Below, piece after piece: positions 51,480 to 61,492 of a stretch of 64,000 bases of DNA (positions are counted from its first letter, which is position 1; each line of letters starts with the position of its first letter). Below the pieces are notes generated by a model. It did not search any database. It was given only the letters and a program-made list of their open reading frames with translations, and was not told the DNA's origin. The stretch is taken from positions 5,399,501 to 5,463,500 of the forward strand of contig NZ_CP108356.1 in assembly GCF_036237315.1 (NCBI RefSeq). The letters are read 5' to 3'. Made by a program: the position numbers and the translations under genes. This stretch comes from Streptomyces sp. NBC_01351. Its GTDB lineage: Bacteria; Actinomycetota; Actinomycetes; Streptomycetales; Streptomycetaceae.

Positions 51480-51501
51480 AGAATGTGATGGGATCAGCCG
51501 T

Positions 51502-51944
51502 ATGACCAGAGTTCAGGTGTCGACCCGTTCACTGCCACTTCGCCCCGGTCCGCCGTCGGCCGCCCTGCTCGGCCGCGTGTACGTGGCCGCCCTGATCACC
51601 CACCTGCCGATCCTGGCGGTGCTCCTCCTGCCCCAGGGCCGCAGCCGGGTCAGCTCGGAGAGCTCACCGGGGTCCGCGCCCTGATCCGCACCGACCGACG
51701 GGCCTGGCTGCGGCGCCTCGGGGAGCTCGCCGCGCTCTACACCGCGGCCCAGTGTCTGGGCGGGCTCGTCGCCCAGGCCCTTCCGTACATCTGGGAGAAC
51801 CCCCTGTACGGCACCGAACCGGGCGCGGCACAGTGGGAGTTCCACTACGGGTACTTCGCCGTGCAGGGCGTCGTCATCTACGTGGGGGTGTGCGCCGCGA
51901 CGGCGTGGTACGCCTGCCGGCTGCGGCAGCTGCTGGAGGACTGA
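51502..51944 (+). pseudogene. Frameshifted small membrane protein gene under MarR operators
   Basis: Frame 1 from ATG 51502 gives VYVAALITHLPILAVLLLPQ and then decays to a stop at 51684. A second frame carries QPGQLGELTGVRALIRTDRR, WLRRLGELAALYTAAQCLGG and HYGYFAVQGVVIYVGVCAAT up to a stop at 51944, with no start codon of its own. Joined by a single-base shift near 51630-51660 they form one protein of about 145 residues with three hydrophobic helices. Either a real mutation or a sequencing error. Confidence 0.6.
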
Positions 51945-51981
51945 CCCTCAGGGTAGGAACCGGTGGGACCGGTATGGGGAA

Positions 51982-52057
51982 GGGCGGGGCAGGCGGGTCG
52001 AGGGACCATCCCCCAGCCTTCGGCCGGGGGGACCCCCAGGACCCGCCTGTCCCGCCC
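51982..52057. terminator. Compound palindromic terminator/repeat downstream of desD
   Basis: Outer stem GGGCGGGGCAGGCGGGTC (51982-51999) pairs with GACCCGCCTGTCCCGCCC (about 52040-52057, one or two mismatches). Inside sits CCCCCAGCC-TTC-GGCCGGGGG followed by GACCCCCAGG. The inner block resembles the repeat at about 7465-7495. It ends 6 bp from the desD stop. Confidence 0.7.
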
Positions 52058-52062
52058 CCTGA

Positions 52063-53844
52063 TCACCGCCGGGCGAAGGCCGCGACTGGGTTCTTGAGGG
52101 TGCCGATCAGCTGGAGGGCCGCCGACGGGTCCGCGAGGTCGACCATCTGCTTGTTGTTCCGCAGCTGGAGGCGGTTCAGGCAGGACAGCTGGAACTCTTC
52201 CGCGAAGAGGTCGTAGCGCTCGAAGCGCTCCGCCAGGGCCGGGACCGAGTCCTGGTAGTCGTGGGCGCAGTCGGCCACGGCCTTCCAGAACGTGTCCTCG
52301 TCGCAGATGCCTTCCGAGACCAGGATCGAGTTCAGGAAGCGGAAGAAGCAGTCGAAGACGTCCGTGAAGATCGACAGCAGCTTCATGTCCTCCGGGATGT
52401 CCGCCCGGACCCGCTCCACGGCCGGCGGCAGCACCGCGTCCGCGTCCATGACCACGATCTCCTCGGCGATGTCCTTGAAGATCGCCCGAGTGACGACACC
52501 GTCCCGGATGACCAGGATCGTGTTCTCGCCGTGCGGCATGTACGCGAGGTCGTACTGGTAGAAGCAGTGCAGGAGGGGGAGGAGGTAGGCCCGCAGGTAC
52601 GGCTTCAGCCACTCCGCCGGGGTCAGCCCCGATTCCTCGATCAGCGCGCCCACGAAGGACTTGCCCTCCGCGTCCACGTGGAGGAGCGAGGCCATCGTGG
52701 CCAGGCGTTCCCCGTCGCCGAGCGAGGACACCGGGGACTCGCGCCACAGCGCGGCCAGCATCTTGCGGTACGGCGAGTAGCGGTCCGTCGCGCGCTCGTA
52801 CTGGCGGTGGTGGTAGCCGATCGCCGCCCGCTCGCGGATGATCGAGAAGTCCACCGACTGCAGGACCTCGTCGCCCTCGATCAGCTGGTGCAGCCAGTCG
52901 TTGATGGCCGGGGTGGCCTCCATGTACGCGGCGGAGAGGCCGCGCATGAAGCCCATGTTGAGGACGGAGATGGCCGTCTTCACGTAGTGCTTCGTGGGGG
53001 TGGTGGTGTTGAAGAAGGTACGGATCGACTGCTGCGCGAGGTACGCGTCCTCGCCCTCGCCCAGCAGGACCAGGCGGCGGTTCGCGATCTCGGCGGCGAA
53101 GGTGACCGTCGTCTTGTTCCACCACTGCCAGGGGTGGATCGGGAAGAAGTGGTAGTCCGCCGGGTCCAGGTCCAGGGCGGTCAGTTTGGCGGCGAAGCCG
53201 GCGATCGCCGCCTCGCCCAGCTCCTCGCGCATGAACGAGTCGTGGTCCAGGCCCGAGCCCGCCGTGAAGGTGGAGACGTCCTTGCGGGCCGCCACCCACA
53301 CCAGGTGCACCGGGCTCGCCGTCTCCGGGGCGTACGAGAGGTACTCGTGCACGCCGAAGCCGAGGCGGCCGTTGTTGGCGACGAAGCAGGGGTGGCCCTC
53401 GGTCATGCCCGTCTCGATGTCCTGGAACGAGGACTTCGACAGGACGGCCGAGGACAGCTGCGGCTTCGTGTACTTGTAGCCCGAGCCGGCCAGGGTGGAG
53501 GAGATCTCCTCCAGGTAGACGGGCAGGACCTGCGCGCTCAGGCCCAGGGCCTGCTGGAACTCGATGTGGAAGTCGAGGGCGTCCGGTTCGGCGTGGGTGC
53601 CGTCCACGTGACGGGTGATGGAGGCCTCGTCCACCGCCCAGTGGTCCAGGGCGTGGAGCGCGGCGCGGAAGCGGTACTCGACCGTGCCGTCGTCGCTGCG
53701 GGCCGAGTAGAGGTCCTCGCCCAGCGGCTCGGGGGTCAGCAGGCGTTCGTGCGCGAACTCCGCGAGTGCCTTGCGGACCAGGGCGCGGTTCGCGCGGGCC
53801 CACAGCTCCGGGGAGAGGTGCGCTACGGCGTCGGTGAGGCTCAT
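52063..53844 (-). CDS. desD: NRPS-independent siderophore (desferrioxamine) synthetase DesD
   Basis: 593 residues, IucA/IucC family. Conserved pieces include KPQLSSAVLSKSSFQDIETG, TEGHPCFVANNGRLGFGVHE, FFPIHPWQWWNKTTVTFAAE, SIRTFFNTTTPTKHYVKTAI and, in the FhuF-like C-terminal region, DLAYMPHGENTILVIRDGVV. It uses ATP to join and cyclise N-hydroxy-N-succinylcadaverine units into desferrioxamine E, or the acetylated form into B. Start overlaps the desC stop by 4 bp (ATGA). Last gene of desABCD, iron-repressed from the desA promoter. Confidence 0.96.
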   Translation of the reverse strand: MSLTDAVAHLSPELWARANRALVRKALAEFAHERLLTPEPLGEDLYSARSDDGTVEYRFRAALHALDHWAVDEASITRHVDGTHAEPDALDFHIEFQQALGLSAQVLPVYLEEISSTLAGSGYKYTKPQLSSAVLSKSSFQDIETGMTEGHPCFVANNGRLGFGVHEYLSYAPETASPVHLVWVAARKDVSTFTAGSGLDHDSFMREELGEAAIAGFAAKLTALDLDPADYHFFPIHPWQWWNKTTVTFAAEIANRRLVLLGEGEDAYLAQQSIRTFFNTTTPTKHYVKTAISVLNMGFMRGLSAAYMEATPAINDWLHQLIEGDEVLQSVDFSIIRERAAIGYHHRQYERATDRYSPYRKMLAALWRESPVSSLGDGERLATMASLLHVDAEGKSFVGALIEESGLTPAEWLKPYLRAYLLPLLHCFYQYDLAYMPHGENTILVIRDGVVTRAIFKDIAEEIVVMDADAVLPPAVERVRADIPEDMKLLSIFTDVFDCFFRFLNSILVSEGICDEDTFWKAVADCAHDYQDSVPALAERFERYDLFAEEFQLSCLNRLQLRNNKQMVDLADPSAALQLIGTLKNPVAAFARR

Positions 53845-54410
53845 ATCGTGGCCGCCTCGAACTGGGCGCGGGTGCAGAAGCTGAGGAGGGCTTCCTTCTC
53901 CGGCTTCTGGATGGGGCCGTCCGGGACGAAGCCGACGGCCTCGTTCAGGGCGTGGACCGCCGTGTTGTGGACGTCCGGTTCGACGACGACGCGCTCCGTC
54001 GCGGGGTCCGCGAAGAGGGCGGACATGACCGTGGTGATCACCGCGCGGGTGAAGCCGCTCAGCGGGGATTCGGTCGGCGCGACCAGGAAGTGCATGCCGA
54101 CGTCACCGGGCTGGGGGTCGTACAGGCCGACCAGTTCGAGCTTCGACGGGTCGTAGCTCTCCATCAGGAAGGCCGGGCGGCCCTCGTGGAGGCCGATGAA
54201 CGCCTGGTGGTGCTCGGCCGCGGTGATGCGCATGTACTCGCGCTCGACGTCCGGGAGGGAGGCGTCCTGCATCATCCAGAACGAGGCCTTCGGGTGCGTG
54301 ACCCAGCCGTGCAGGAGCTCCGCGTCCGCGAAGGGGTCCAGGGGGCGGATGGCGAAGGTGCCGAGGACCGGGTCCGTGCGGGTGAAGAGGGTGTCCGTGG
54401 TGGTGCTCAT
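53841..54410 (-). CDS. desC: Desferrioxamine acyltransferase DesC
   Basis: 189 residues, IucB/AlcB-type GNAT acyltransferase: [91 protein letters not shown]. It transfers succinyl or acetyl from CoA to N-hydroxycadaverine. Coupled by 4-bp overlaps to desB and desD. Confidence 0.95.
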   Translation of the reverse strand: MSTTTDTLFTRTDPVLGTFAIRPLDPFADAELLHGWVTHPKASFWMMQDASLPDVEREYMRITAAEHHQAFIGLHEGRPAFLMESYDPSKLELVGLYDPQPGDVGMHFLVAPTESPLSGFTRAVITTVMSALFADPATERVVVEPDVHNTAVHALNEAVGFVPDGPIQKPEKEALLSFCTRAQFEAATI

Positions 54411-55708
54411 GCGTGGGTGCCTTCCGGAACTGCGAACTGCTGGAACGCGATGGACTTCTCGACCTTGTAGTACTCGCGGCCGAGGAGCTCGCCGATGATG
54501 AACGCGTTGCGGTACGCGGCCATGCCCAGGTCGGGCGAGGTGAGGGAGTGGTTGTGCGTGGTGCCGTTCTGGAGGAAGATCCCGCGCCCGGTGCTGTCCA
54601 CGCTGTAGTTGCGGGCGGCGTCCAGGCGGCCGTGGCCGTCGAAGACCAGGCGGTCGCGGACGGGGGCGAGGAACTCCGGGATCCGGTACTTGTAGCCCGT
54701 GGCAAGGACCAGGCCCTCGGAGGTGAGGGAGAAGTCCCGCTCCTGCTCCTCCTGGCGCAGCCCCAGGGTGTACGAACCCGTGGTGGTGTCGTACGCCGTG
54801 GAGTTGAGGGAGGTGTTGGTCAGGAGCGTGGTCGGGACCGCGCCCGGCATGGTGATCTTCTTCTGGTAGAGCAGGTCGAAGATGGCGTTGATGAGGTCGC
54901 CGTCGATGCCCTTGAAGAGGTTCTTCTGCTGGGACTCCAGCCGGTACCGGGTCTCCTCCGGGAGCGCGTGGAAGTAGTCCACGTACTCCGGCGAGGTCAT
55001 CTCCAGCGTCAGCTTCGTGTATTCCAGGGGGAAGAAGCGCGGGGAGCGGGTCACCCAGTTGAGCTGGTAGCCGTGTACGTCGATCTCGGCGAGGAGGTCG
55101 TAGTAGATCTCGGCGGCGCTCTGGCCGGAGCCGATGAGGGTGATGGACTTCTTCTTCTGGAGCTCCGCCTTGTGCTGCATGTAGGCGGAGTTGTGCAGGA
55201 AGTCGCCGCCCAGGTCCGCGCAGGACTCGGGCACGTGCGGCGGGGTGCCGGTGCCCAGGATCAGGCGGCGGGCCAGGTGGGTCTCGCCCTTGTCGGTGTG
55301 GACCTCGTACAGCCCCGCCTGCTCGTCGTACGTGACCTCGGTGACGGAGGTCGAGTACAGGACGTTGTCGAGCCGGTCGGCGGCCCAGCGGCAGTAGTCG
55401 TTGTACTCGGCCCGCAGCGGGTAGAAGTTCTCCCGGATGTAGAAGGAGTACAGCCGGTCCTTGTCCTTCAGGTAGTTCAGGAAGGAGAAGGACGAGGTCG
55501 GGTCGGCGAGGGTGACCAGGTCCGACATGAACGGCGTCTGCAGGTGCGCGCCGTCGAGGAACATGCCGGCGTGCCACTCGAAGTGCGGCTTCGACTCGAT
55601 GAACAGGCCGTCGAGCTCGTCGATCGGGGCGGTGAGGCAGGCGAGTCCCAGGTTGAAGGGACCGAGACCGATTCCGATGAAGTCGTGGGGCTTAACGGTG
55701 GACGGCAA
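54407..55708 (-). CDS. desB: Cadaverine N-monooxygenase DesB
   Basis: 433 residues from a TTG start lying inside the end of desA, with GGGAG seven bases upstream. FAD motif [25 protein letters not shown] motif [20 protein letters not shown], and the family's ATGY site ([20 protein letters not shown]). It belongs to the lysine/ornithine N-hydroxylase family. It hydroxylates cadaverine in the second step of the pathway. Confidence 0.95.
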   Translation of the reverse strand: MPSTVKPHDFIGIGLGPFNLGLACLTAPIDELDGLFIESKPHFEWHAGMFLDGAHLQTPFMSDLVTLADPTSSFSFLNYLKDKDRLYSFYIRENFYPLRAEYNDYCRWAADRLDNVLYSTSVTEVTYDEQAGLYEVHTDKGETHLARRLILGTGTPPHVPESCADLGGDFLHNSAYMQHKAELQKKKSITLIGSGQSAAEIYYDLLAEIDVHGYQLNWVTRSPRFFPLEYTKLTLEMTSPEYVDYFHALPEETRYRLESQQKNLFKGIDGDLINAIFDLLYQKKITMPGAVPTTLLTNTSLNSTAYDTTTGSYTLGLRQEEQERDFSLTSEGLVLATGYKYRIPEFLAPVRDRLVFDGHGRLDAARNYSVDSTGRGIFLQNGTTHNHSLTSPDLGMAAYRNAFIIGELLGREYYKVEKSIAFQQFAVPEGTHA

Positions 55709-57182
55709 GGGAGTCTCCCAGGAACTGCGCGGCGTGTGCGGCGAGAAGGTCGAGGACGGCTTCGATGTCGGCCGTCGTGGTCTGCGGGTTGAGGAGGGTG
55801 AACTTCAGGTACTGGTCACCGTCCACCTTGGTGCCGGCGACGACGGCCTCACCGGAGGCGAACAGGGCCTTGCGGGCGTGCAGGTTCGCTTCGTCGACGA
55901 GGTCGGCGCGGATGTCCCCCTCGGGGACGTAGCGGAAGACCAGGGTGGAGATCTGCGGGCGGACCACGACCTCGAAGCGCGGGTCGGCGGCGATGATCTC
56001 GTAGCCCGCGGCGGCCAGGTCGACGACCTCGTCGAAGAGCGAGCCGACGCCGTCGGCGCCCATGACGCGCAGGGTCATCCAGAGCTTGAGGGCGTCGAAG
56101 CGGCGCGTCGTCTGGATGGACTTGTCGACCTGGTTGGGGATGCGCTCCTCGGCCATCCGGCGCGGGTTGAGGTAGTCCGCGTGGTAGGTGGCGTGCTTGA
56201 GGGTGTCGCGGTCGCGGACGAGGACCGCGCTGGAGCTGACCGGCTGGAAGAACGACTTGTGGTAGTCGACCGTGACCGAGTCGGCGTGCTCGATGCCGTC
56301 GAGGAGGTGCCGGCGGGTGGGGGAGACCAGCAGTCCGCAGCCGTACGCGGCGTCCACGTGCATCCACGCGGAGTGCTCGGCGGTCAGGCGGGCGATCTCG
56401 GGGAGCGGGTCGATGGACCCGAAGTCGGTGGTGCCGGCGGTGGCGACGACGGCCATCGGGAAGAGGCCCTCGGTGGCGCAGGCCTCCAGCTCCAGGGCCA
56501 GGACCGAGGTGTCCATGCGGCGGTTGCGGTCCACGGGGACGGCGATGACGGCCTCGTAGCCGAGTCCGAGCATCGCGGCCGACTTCTTCACGCTGAAGTG
56601 GCTGGCCTCGGAGGTGAAGATGCGCAGCTTCGGGAGGAGCTCGGCCTTGGTGAGCTCGACTCCCTCCTCCATCGCACGCTGCATGACGATGCGGCAGGCC
56701 TCGTCGCGGGCGAGGAGCAGTGCGTGGAAGTTGGACTGGCTGCCGCCGGAGGTGAAGATGCCGTCCGCAGCCGGGCCGAGGCCGATGCGCTGGGCGGTCC
56801 AGTCGACGAGGCGGCGCTCGATGAGCGTGCCGCCGATGGACTGGTCCCAGGTGTCGAGGGAGGAGTTGACGGCCGAGAGGATCGCTTCGCCGAGCACCGC
56901 GGGGATGACGACCGGGCAGTTCAGGTGGCCGAGGTAGCGCGGGTGGTGGAAGTACACCGCGTCGCGCAGGTAGACGTCCTCCAGCTCGTCGAGGACGGCG
57001 GCCGGGTCTTCCAGCGGCTTGTCCAGGTCGATGGCGTTGATGACCGGAGCGAGTTCGTCTACGGATATACCGGTGTGGGGTCGCTGCGTGCCCGCGAGTT
57101 TGGCGGCGACGCGTTCGACTCCCTCGGTGACCGAACGCCGGTAGAGGTCCGCAGTCGTCTCATTCAGCAGATGCGAGCGCAT
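55692..57182 (-). CDS. desA: PLP-dependent lysine decarboxylase DesA
   Basis: 496 residues from ATG 57182, with GGAGGAAC upstream. Group II decarboxylase: [54 protein letters not shown] and the PLP Lys in [20 protein letters not shown]. It converts lysine to cadaverine, committing to desferrioxamine. First gene of desABCD; a consensus iron box lies 44 bp upstream. Confidence 0.96.
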   Translation of the reverse strand: MRSHLLNETTADLYRRSVTEGVERVAAKLAGTQRPHTGISVDELAPVINAIDLDKPLEDPAAVLDELEDVYLRDAVYFHHPRYLGHLNCPVVIPAVLGEAILSAVNSSLDTWDQSIGGTLIERRLVDWTAQRIGLGPAADGIFTSGGSQSNFHALLLARDEACRIVMQRAMEEGVELTKAELLPKLRIFTSEASHFSVKKSAAMLGLGYEAVIAVPVDRNRRMDTSVLALELEACATEGLFPMAVVATAGTTDFGSIDPLPEIARLTAEHSAWMHVDAAYGCGLLVSPTRRHLLDGIEHADSVTVDYHKSFFQPVSSSAVLVRDRDTLKHATYHADYLNPRRMAEERIPNQVDKSIQTTRRFDALKLWMTLRVMGADGVGSLFDEVVDLAAAGYEIIAADPRFEVVVRPQISTLVFRYVPEGDIRADLVDEANLHARKALFASGEAVVAGTKVDGDQYLKFTLLNPQTTTADIEAVLDLLAAHAAQFLGDSLAVHR

Positions 57183-57225
57183 CAACGTTCCTCCGGGCAG
57201 GGGAAGATGGTGGGGTGTTCGGTGC

Positions 57226-57244
57226 TTAGGTTAGCCTAACCTAA
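57226..57244. promoter_or_regulatory. Iron box (DmdR1/IdeR operator) of desA
   Basis: TTAGGTTAGCCTAACCTAA, 19 bp, identical to the actinobacterial iron box consensus. It overlaps the expected desA promoter, giving repression when iron is plentiful. Confidence 0.95.
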
Positions 57245-57261
57245 TTCTCAAGCCAAATGGA

Positions 57262-57292
57262 GATGGGCCCTGGCGGAAAACCAGGGCCCATC
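57262..57292 (-). terminator. Terminator between desF and the desA promoter
   Basis: 12-bp stem GATGGGCCCTGG / CCAGGGCCCATC with loop CGGAAAA, 30 bp after the desF stop. It insulates desEF transcription from the desA promoter. Confidence 0.85.
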
Positions 57293-57322
57293 GTCAAATG
57301 CCTTGAAAGATAAGGGAGTTCG

Positions 57323-58246
57323 CTACAGGTCGGACGTCGGGTCCTCGCTCGGAGCCTTGCCCGCGTACGCCTCGGCGAGGAGCTGCTCCTCGCTCGCGCC
57401 GAGCCGCCAGTAGCCGGTGAAACGCACCGAGCGGCGGTCGACGGATCGTTCCTGCACGAAGTGGCGGCGCGTCGCGCGCACGGTGCCCGCCTCGCCCGCC
57501 AGCCAGACGTACGGGGCTTCGGCGGCGGAGGCGGACGATTCGTCCGAGCGCAGCGCGCTCAGCACCTGCTCGCGGCCGTCGCCCTCGCTCACGATCCAGG
57601 TGATCTCCGCCCCGGCGGGCGCCGAGAGCGCGAGCCGGTCGTCCTCGTGCGGCACTTCGAACCAGGCCCGCACCGCGGTCCCGTCCGGCAGCCGCTCCAG
57701 GATCGCGGCAGCGGCCGGCAGGGCCGTCTCGTCCGCGTACATCCAGATGGCGTCGGCGGTCGCCGGCGGCTGGAACCGTACCGACTTGTTCTCCGCGACG
57801 GCCGGGCCGATCGCCATGATCCGGCGGCCGGTCACGGCCCGCCCGGCCCAGCGCGAGGCCGGGGAAGTGTCTCCGTGGAGGACGAAGTCGATGTCGAGCT
57901 CGTCGGCATCGGCCCCCTCGGCCGCACGGCGCTGCTCGCGCACCGTGTACGACCGCATGACCGGACGTTCCTCGTCCGGCATCCCGCGCCAGGCGCCGAA
58001 CCAGCTGTCCTCGTCCGTGGACGGGAGCACGGTGTGCTCCTGGCCCTCGGGCGGCAGGAAGAGCGAGAGGCTCTGGTCGAAGCCGCCCGAGCGGAAGTCC
58101 TTGAGGGACTCACCGCCGAACGTGACGCGCAGGAACGAGTGGCCGAGGCGGCGGGTGCGCAGCACTTCGAACTCGAAGAAGCGGAAGTGCGCGGCGGCCG
58201 GGACGGCTTCTGCTGCCTCGGCTGCTTCGGACGCGGTGGCGGTCAT
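57323..58246 (-). CDS. desF: Siderophore-interacting (ferric reductase-type) protein DesF
   Basis: 307 residues from ATG 58246 (a GTG at 58273 would add nine). SIP family: FAD-binding domain with VMRSYTVREQRR and the LHGDTSPASRWAGRA loop, then the NAD(P)H-side C-terminal domain (AIWMYADETALPAAAAILER, YVWLAGEAGTVRATRRHFVQ). It reduces Fe(III)-siderophore to release iron in the cytoplasm. Follows desE in the same direction. Confidence 0.93.
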   Translation of the reverse strand: MTATASEAAEAAEAVPAAAHFRFFEFEVLRTRRLGHSFLRVTFGGESLKDFRSGGFDQSLSLFLPPEGQEHTVLPSTDEDSWFGAWRGMPDEERPVMRSYTVREQRRAAEGADADELDIDFVLHGDTSPASRWAGRAVTGRRIMAIGPAVAENKSVRFQPPATADAIWMYADETALPAAAAILERLPDGTAVRAWFEVPHEDDRLALSAPAGAEITWIVSEGDGREQVLSALRSDESSASAAEAPYVWLAGEAGTVRATRRHFVQERSVDRRSVRFTGYWRLGASEEQLLAEAYAGKAPSEDPTSDL

Positions 58247-58310
58247 GCGGTGAGTTCCCCCTGGAGTGGTCACCGGCGGCGCGGGGCGCCGCCGGTGGGA
58301 TTCAGCTGGT

Positions 58311-59351
58311 TCAGCTGACCTTCTTGGCGTTCTGGATGGACTTCGCGAGGTCCTCCAGGATCTGCGCGCACTTGGCGTACGAGAAGATCGGCTCGGTCAC
58401 GCGCGGGGTGATCTGGCCGGCCTTGACGGCGGGCAGCTCGGCCCAGGTGGCCTTCGCCTTCAGCTCCTCCGGCTGCAGGGTGCCGGTGCGGTTGTCGAGC
58501 AGGACGACGTCGGCCTTGTACTTGCCGGCGTTCTCCCAGCTGAGGCTCTCGAAGAAGCCGCCCTCGTCCAGCTTCTCCGGGGTGACGAACTCGACGCCGA
58601 GGGACTTGAAGTACTTCAGGTCGGCCGAGGTGTCCGGGGTGGAGACGTAGAACAGGTCGGCGGAGCCGGAGCCCACGAGCACCTTGACGCCCGGGTTGGC
58701 CTTGGTGGCCTCGCGCAGCTTCGCGGCGGCGGCCTCGAAGCGGGCCTTGGCGTCGACGGTGTTCTTGGCGTTCATGTCCGCGCCGAGGGACTTGGCGAGC
58801 TCCGCGGTGCGCTCCAGCGCCTTGTCGAGGGTGGCGTCGCCGCCCACGGAGATGGCGGCGGCGGGGGCCAGCTGCAGGATCTTGTCCTTGGAGGCCTCCG
58901 GCACGTACCAGTAGGTGCCGTCCCACGTGTTGGTGACCAGCAGGTCGGGCTGGAGGGCCGCGTACTTCTCGACGTTGAACTCGTCGTAGACGTTGCCGAG
59001 GATCTCCACCTTCGAGATGTCCATCGAGCCGGCCTGGACGTCGGCCTTGCCGTCGGCGGTCTTGGTCGGGCCGAAGACGCCCTTGACCGGGACGCCGTAG
59101 TCGTACAGCGCGGCGGCGGTGCCGGTGAACGCGACGATGTTCTTCGGCTTCGACTTGGTGCTGACCTCCTTGCCGAGGTCGTCCTTGAACGACCAGGCGC
59201 CCGAGGCCGCGGAGCTCTTGTCCGAGCCGCCGTCACCCTTCTTCGCCGAGTCGGTGCCACCGCACGCGGCGAGCGCCGCGACCAGGCCGAGGGCGCCGCC
59301 GGCCGCGATGATTCCGCGACGGGTGAAGGGGGAGGTTCGGGACTTGGGCAT
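58311..59351 (-). CDS. desE: Ferrioxamine-binding lipoprotein DesE
   Basis: 346 residues. The N-terminus TRRGIIAAGGALGLVAAL ends in lipobox LAAC (Cys30); the twin Arg suggests possible Tat export. FecB/FhuD-like fold: KPKNIVAFTGTAAALYDYGV, YAALQPDLLVTNTWDGTYWY, ADVVLLDNRTGTLQPEELKA. It binds ferrioxamine outside the membrane for an importer whose permease and ATPase are not in this window. Controlled by iron boxes just upstream. Confidence 0.94.
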   Translation of the reverse strand: MPKSRTSPFTRRGIIAAGGALGLVAALAACGGTDSAKKGDGGSDKSSAASGAWSFKDDLGKEVSTKSKPKNIVAFTGTAAALYDYGVPVKGVFGPTKTADGKADVQAGSMDISKVEILGNVYDEFNVEKYAALQPDLLVTNTWDGTYWYVPEASKDKILQLAPAAAISVGGDATLDKALERTAELAKSLGADMNAKNTVDAKARFEAAAAKLREATKANPGVKVLVGSGSADLFYVSTPDTSADLKYFKSLGVEFVTPEKLDEGGFFESLSWENAGKYKADVVLLDNRTGTLQPEELKAKATWAELPAVKAGQITPRVTEPIFSYAKCAQILEDLAKSIQNAKKVS

Positions 59352-59400
59352 GTCGATGTCCGATTTCGTGCGTGCCGGTGGCCACTGGGCCGTTCGGTGG

Positions 59401-59419
59401 GAAGGTTAGCCTAACCTTG
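59401..59419. promoter_or_regulatory. Iron box of desE
   Basis: GAAGGTTAGCCTAACCTTG: 17 bp of perfect symmetry matching the iron box core, 50 bp upstream of the desE start. Confidence 0.92.
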
Positions 59420-59430
59420 GCCGAAATTGG

Positions 59431-59448
59431 TAAGGTGGGCCTAACTTT
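59431..59448. promoter_or_regulatory. Second, weaker iron-box-like site of desE
   Basis: TAAGGTGGGCCTAACTTT keeps the outer AAGGT and GCCTAACTT parts but has mismatches in the centre. It lies 29 bp from the first box, so DmdR dimers could bind in tandem. Confidence 0.55.
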
Positions 59449-59476
59449 CTTCGCCGGGTGTGTGGCGGCACATGCG

Positions 59477-59511
59477 GAGAGGGCCTCCCGCCGGCGACGG
59501 GAGGCCCTCTC
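59477..59511 (-). terminator. Terminator after the Ig-like protein gene
   Basis: 14-bp stem GAGAGGGCCTCCCG / CGGGAGGCCCTCTC, loop CCGGCGA. Lies between the 59558 stop and the desE promoter. Confidence 0.85.
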
Positions 59512-59557
59512 TGTCGGTCATGGCCGGAGCGGATCCGGCTCGATCGGGCTGGTCGGA

Positions 59558-61492
59558 TCAGAGCCCGTTGTCGATGGCGATGGTGGAGTTCTCGGTGCCG
59601 CAGGTGCTGGTCGCGCTGTTGTGGGTGGCGTCACCCGAGTACGTCGCCAGCCACTTGTACTCACCCTGGTTGCTGGCGTTGATGTAGAAGTTGGTGTTGT
59701 TGGTCTGGGCAACACCGCTGCCCGACAGCGTGCCGGTCCAGGTGCCCACCTTGTTGGTGCTGCAGTTGTTGTTGTTCGGGCCGTACAGGTCGAACGTGAC
59801 GGTTCCAGTGGGCTGACCGCCGAACTGGGCCGTGACCGTGGCCGTGTCCTGCGGGAGGAACCTCTGCCTGGTGAGGAGGTTCGCGGGGGCCTTGCCCACG
59901 GTCAGGGGCTCGCTGGTGCAGGCGCTCATCGCCGGCATGTTGTTGGCGTCACCGCTGTAGGTGGCCTGCCAGTAGAACGTGCCGACCTGGTTGAACTGCG
60001 CGGCGGCCGAGTTCGGGACGACCCCGTTGGTGACCGTCACCGGGCTGCCGACCTGGACCCTGTTCAGCGAGCAGGCCGCGTCCGTGTAGTAGGCGTACGT
60101 GACCGTGCCGCCTGCGGTGGTGGTCGCGCCGCTGAGGCTGGCCGAGTCGTGCACGAAATCACCGATCGTGGCCGTGCTGATCGGGTTTCCCTGGGCGTTG
60201 AGGAGCTGGGTGCTGATCGAGGGCTCGGTCCTTCGGACCACGGTCGTCTCGTCGGCGTCCTGGCAGGGAGTGGAGGCGGCCTGGTTGTTCGGGTCGCCGG
60301 TGTAGAAGGCCCTCCAGTAGTAGGTGCCGGCGGCCGTCGTGGTGTACCCCGGGCTGGTGGTGTACTGGCCGGGGCCGTTCACCGCGATGGGGCCGAAGCT
60401 CTGGACCAGGGTCGTGCAGGTCGCGTTGCTGTAGAGGTTGAACGAGATGCTGCCGCCCGCGGTCGCGGAGGCGCCGCCCAGCGTCGCGGTGTCGGTGATG
60501 GTGTCACCGACCGTCGCCGTGGGCGTGGCGGAGGTGATCAGCGACGTGCAGTTGGTGATCTGCACCGGCTCGGGCGAGATGAAGTCCTTCAGCTCGGAGG
60601 TGAACGAGTCCGAGGAGCGGCTCTTCACGTAGGCGGAGCCGAAGGTCGTGCAGGAACTGCCCGGCGGGAAGAGCGCGTTGTACGAGATCGCCGCCTCGCC
60701 GAACGTGAACGGGGAGAGGGCGGTCGTGCTGAGTCCGCCGGTCTGGTTGGCGGGGATCGTGTTGGTGTTGACCGAGCCCACCGCCAGCGGGTTGGTGGTG
60801 CCGCTGATGATCGTCGCCGGACCCCAGGCCGTGCCGCTCCAGGTACGGATGGAGATGGCCGGGACGGTGCCGCCCTGGGAGAGGTCGTACGTGATCAGCT
60901 TGTCGCCAATGGTGCGGACCGGGGTCTCGGGCGGCGACAGGGTCCCGTTGTTCGCGCAGTTCGTGGGCATCTGCGTCAGGTCGCAGAACTTCTGGTTCAG
61001 CTCGAAGTCCATGTTCGTGGTGCCCTGCGGGCTGTTGACCCGCTGCCAGAACAGCTCCAGGAACTTCGGCGTCGTGGTCTGCTCCGTGAACACGCCGAAG
61101 TTCTTCAGGTCGCTCTTGTTCGGCGGGACCGAGCCGGGGACGATGAACGGGTCCGGGTCGTCCTCCTTCGAGCCTCGGCCGAAGGCGTCGTCGTTGGACC
61201 CGCTGGGCAGGTCGGGCTTCACCAGGACCCCGGTGCGGAACGGGGTGTTCGTGCCGCCGGTGAGCCAGTCGATGCAGCCGGCTCCGCCATTGACAACCAG
61301 GTTCGCGCTGGTGTCGATCTCGAAGCGGCTGTTGTCGAGCGCGGTGGCCGTCGAGCACAACTGGACTGCTGCCAGCGCCTGAGCGTTCAGTGCCGCCGGC
61401 ACGGTGAGCGAGGCGGCGAGCGTGGCGGTGACGAGCGCTGCCCTGAGTTGGCGCCTTCTCCGAGGCCGGGGGGGCTGCACGGAACTGATCAC
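59558..61492 (-). CDS. Secreted Ig-like repeat protein
   Basis: 644 residues from a GTG with GAGGAGA upstream. Signal peptide (QLRAALVTATLAASLTVPAA, ALA-A). The N-terminal 300-residue region contains EIDTSANLVVNGGAGCIDWL and FDLYG-like beta sequences. Three bacterial Ig-like repeats follow, each with a Cys pair and a TYYWRAFYTGDPNN-type strand: about residues 340-430, 440-540 and 545-640. No anchor signal at the C-terminus (STIAIDNGL). Lower GC and many Asn/Thr codons set it apart from its neighbours. Adhesion or sheath role guessed only. Confidence 0.85.
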   Translation of the reverse strand: MISSVQPPRPRRRRQLRAALVTATLAASLTVPAALNAQALAAVQLCSTATALDNSRFEIDTSANLVVNGGAGCIDWLTGGTNTPFRTGVLVKPDLPSGSNDDAFGRGSKEDDPDPFIVPGSVPPNKSDLKNFGVFTEQTTTPKFLELFWQRVNSPQGTTNMDFELNQKFCDLTQMPTNCANNGTLSPPETPVRTIGDKLITYDLSQGGTVPAISIRTWSGTAWGPATIISGTTNPLAVGSVNTNTIPANQTGGLSTTALSPFTFGEAAISYNALFPPGSSCTTFGSAYVKSRSSDSFTSELKDFISPEPVQITNCTSLITSATPTATVGDTITDTATLGGASATAGGSISFNLYSNATCTTLVQSFGPIAVNGPGQYTTSPGYTTTAAGTYYWRAFYTGDPNNQAASTPCQDADETTVVRRTEPSISTQLLNAQGNPISTATIGDFVHDSASLSGATTTAGGTVTYAYYTDAACSLNRVQVGSPVTVTNGVVPNSAAAQFNQVGTFYWQATYSGDANNMPAMSACTSEPLTVGKAPANLLTRQRFLPQDTATVTAQFGGQPTGTVTFDLYGPNNNNCSTNKVGTWTGTLSGSGVAQTNNTNFYINASNQGEYKWLATYSGDATHNSATSTCGTENSTIAIDNGL

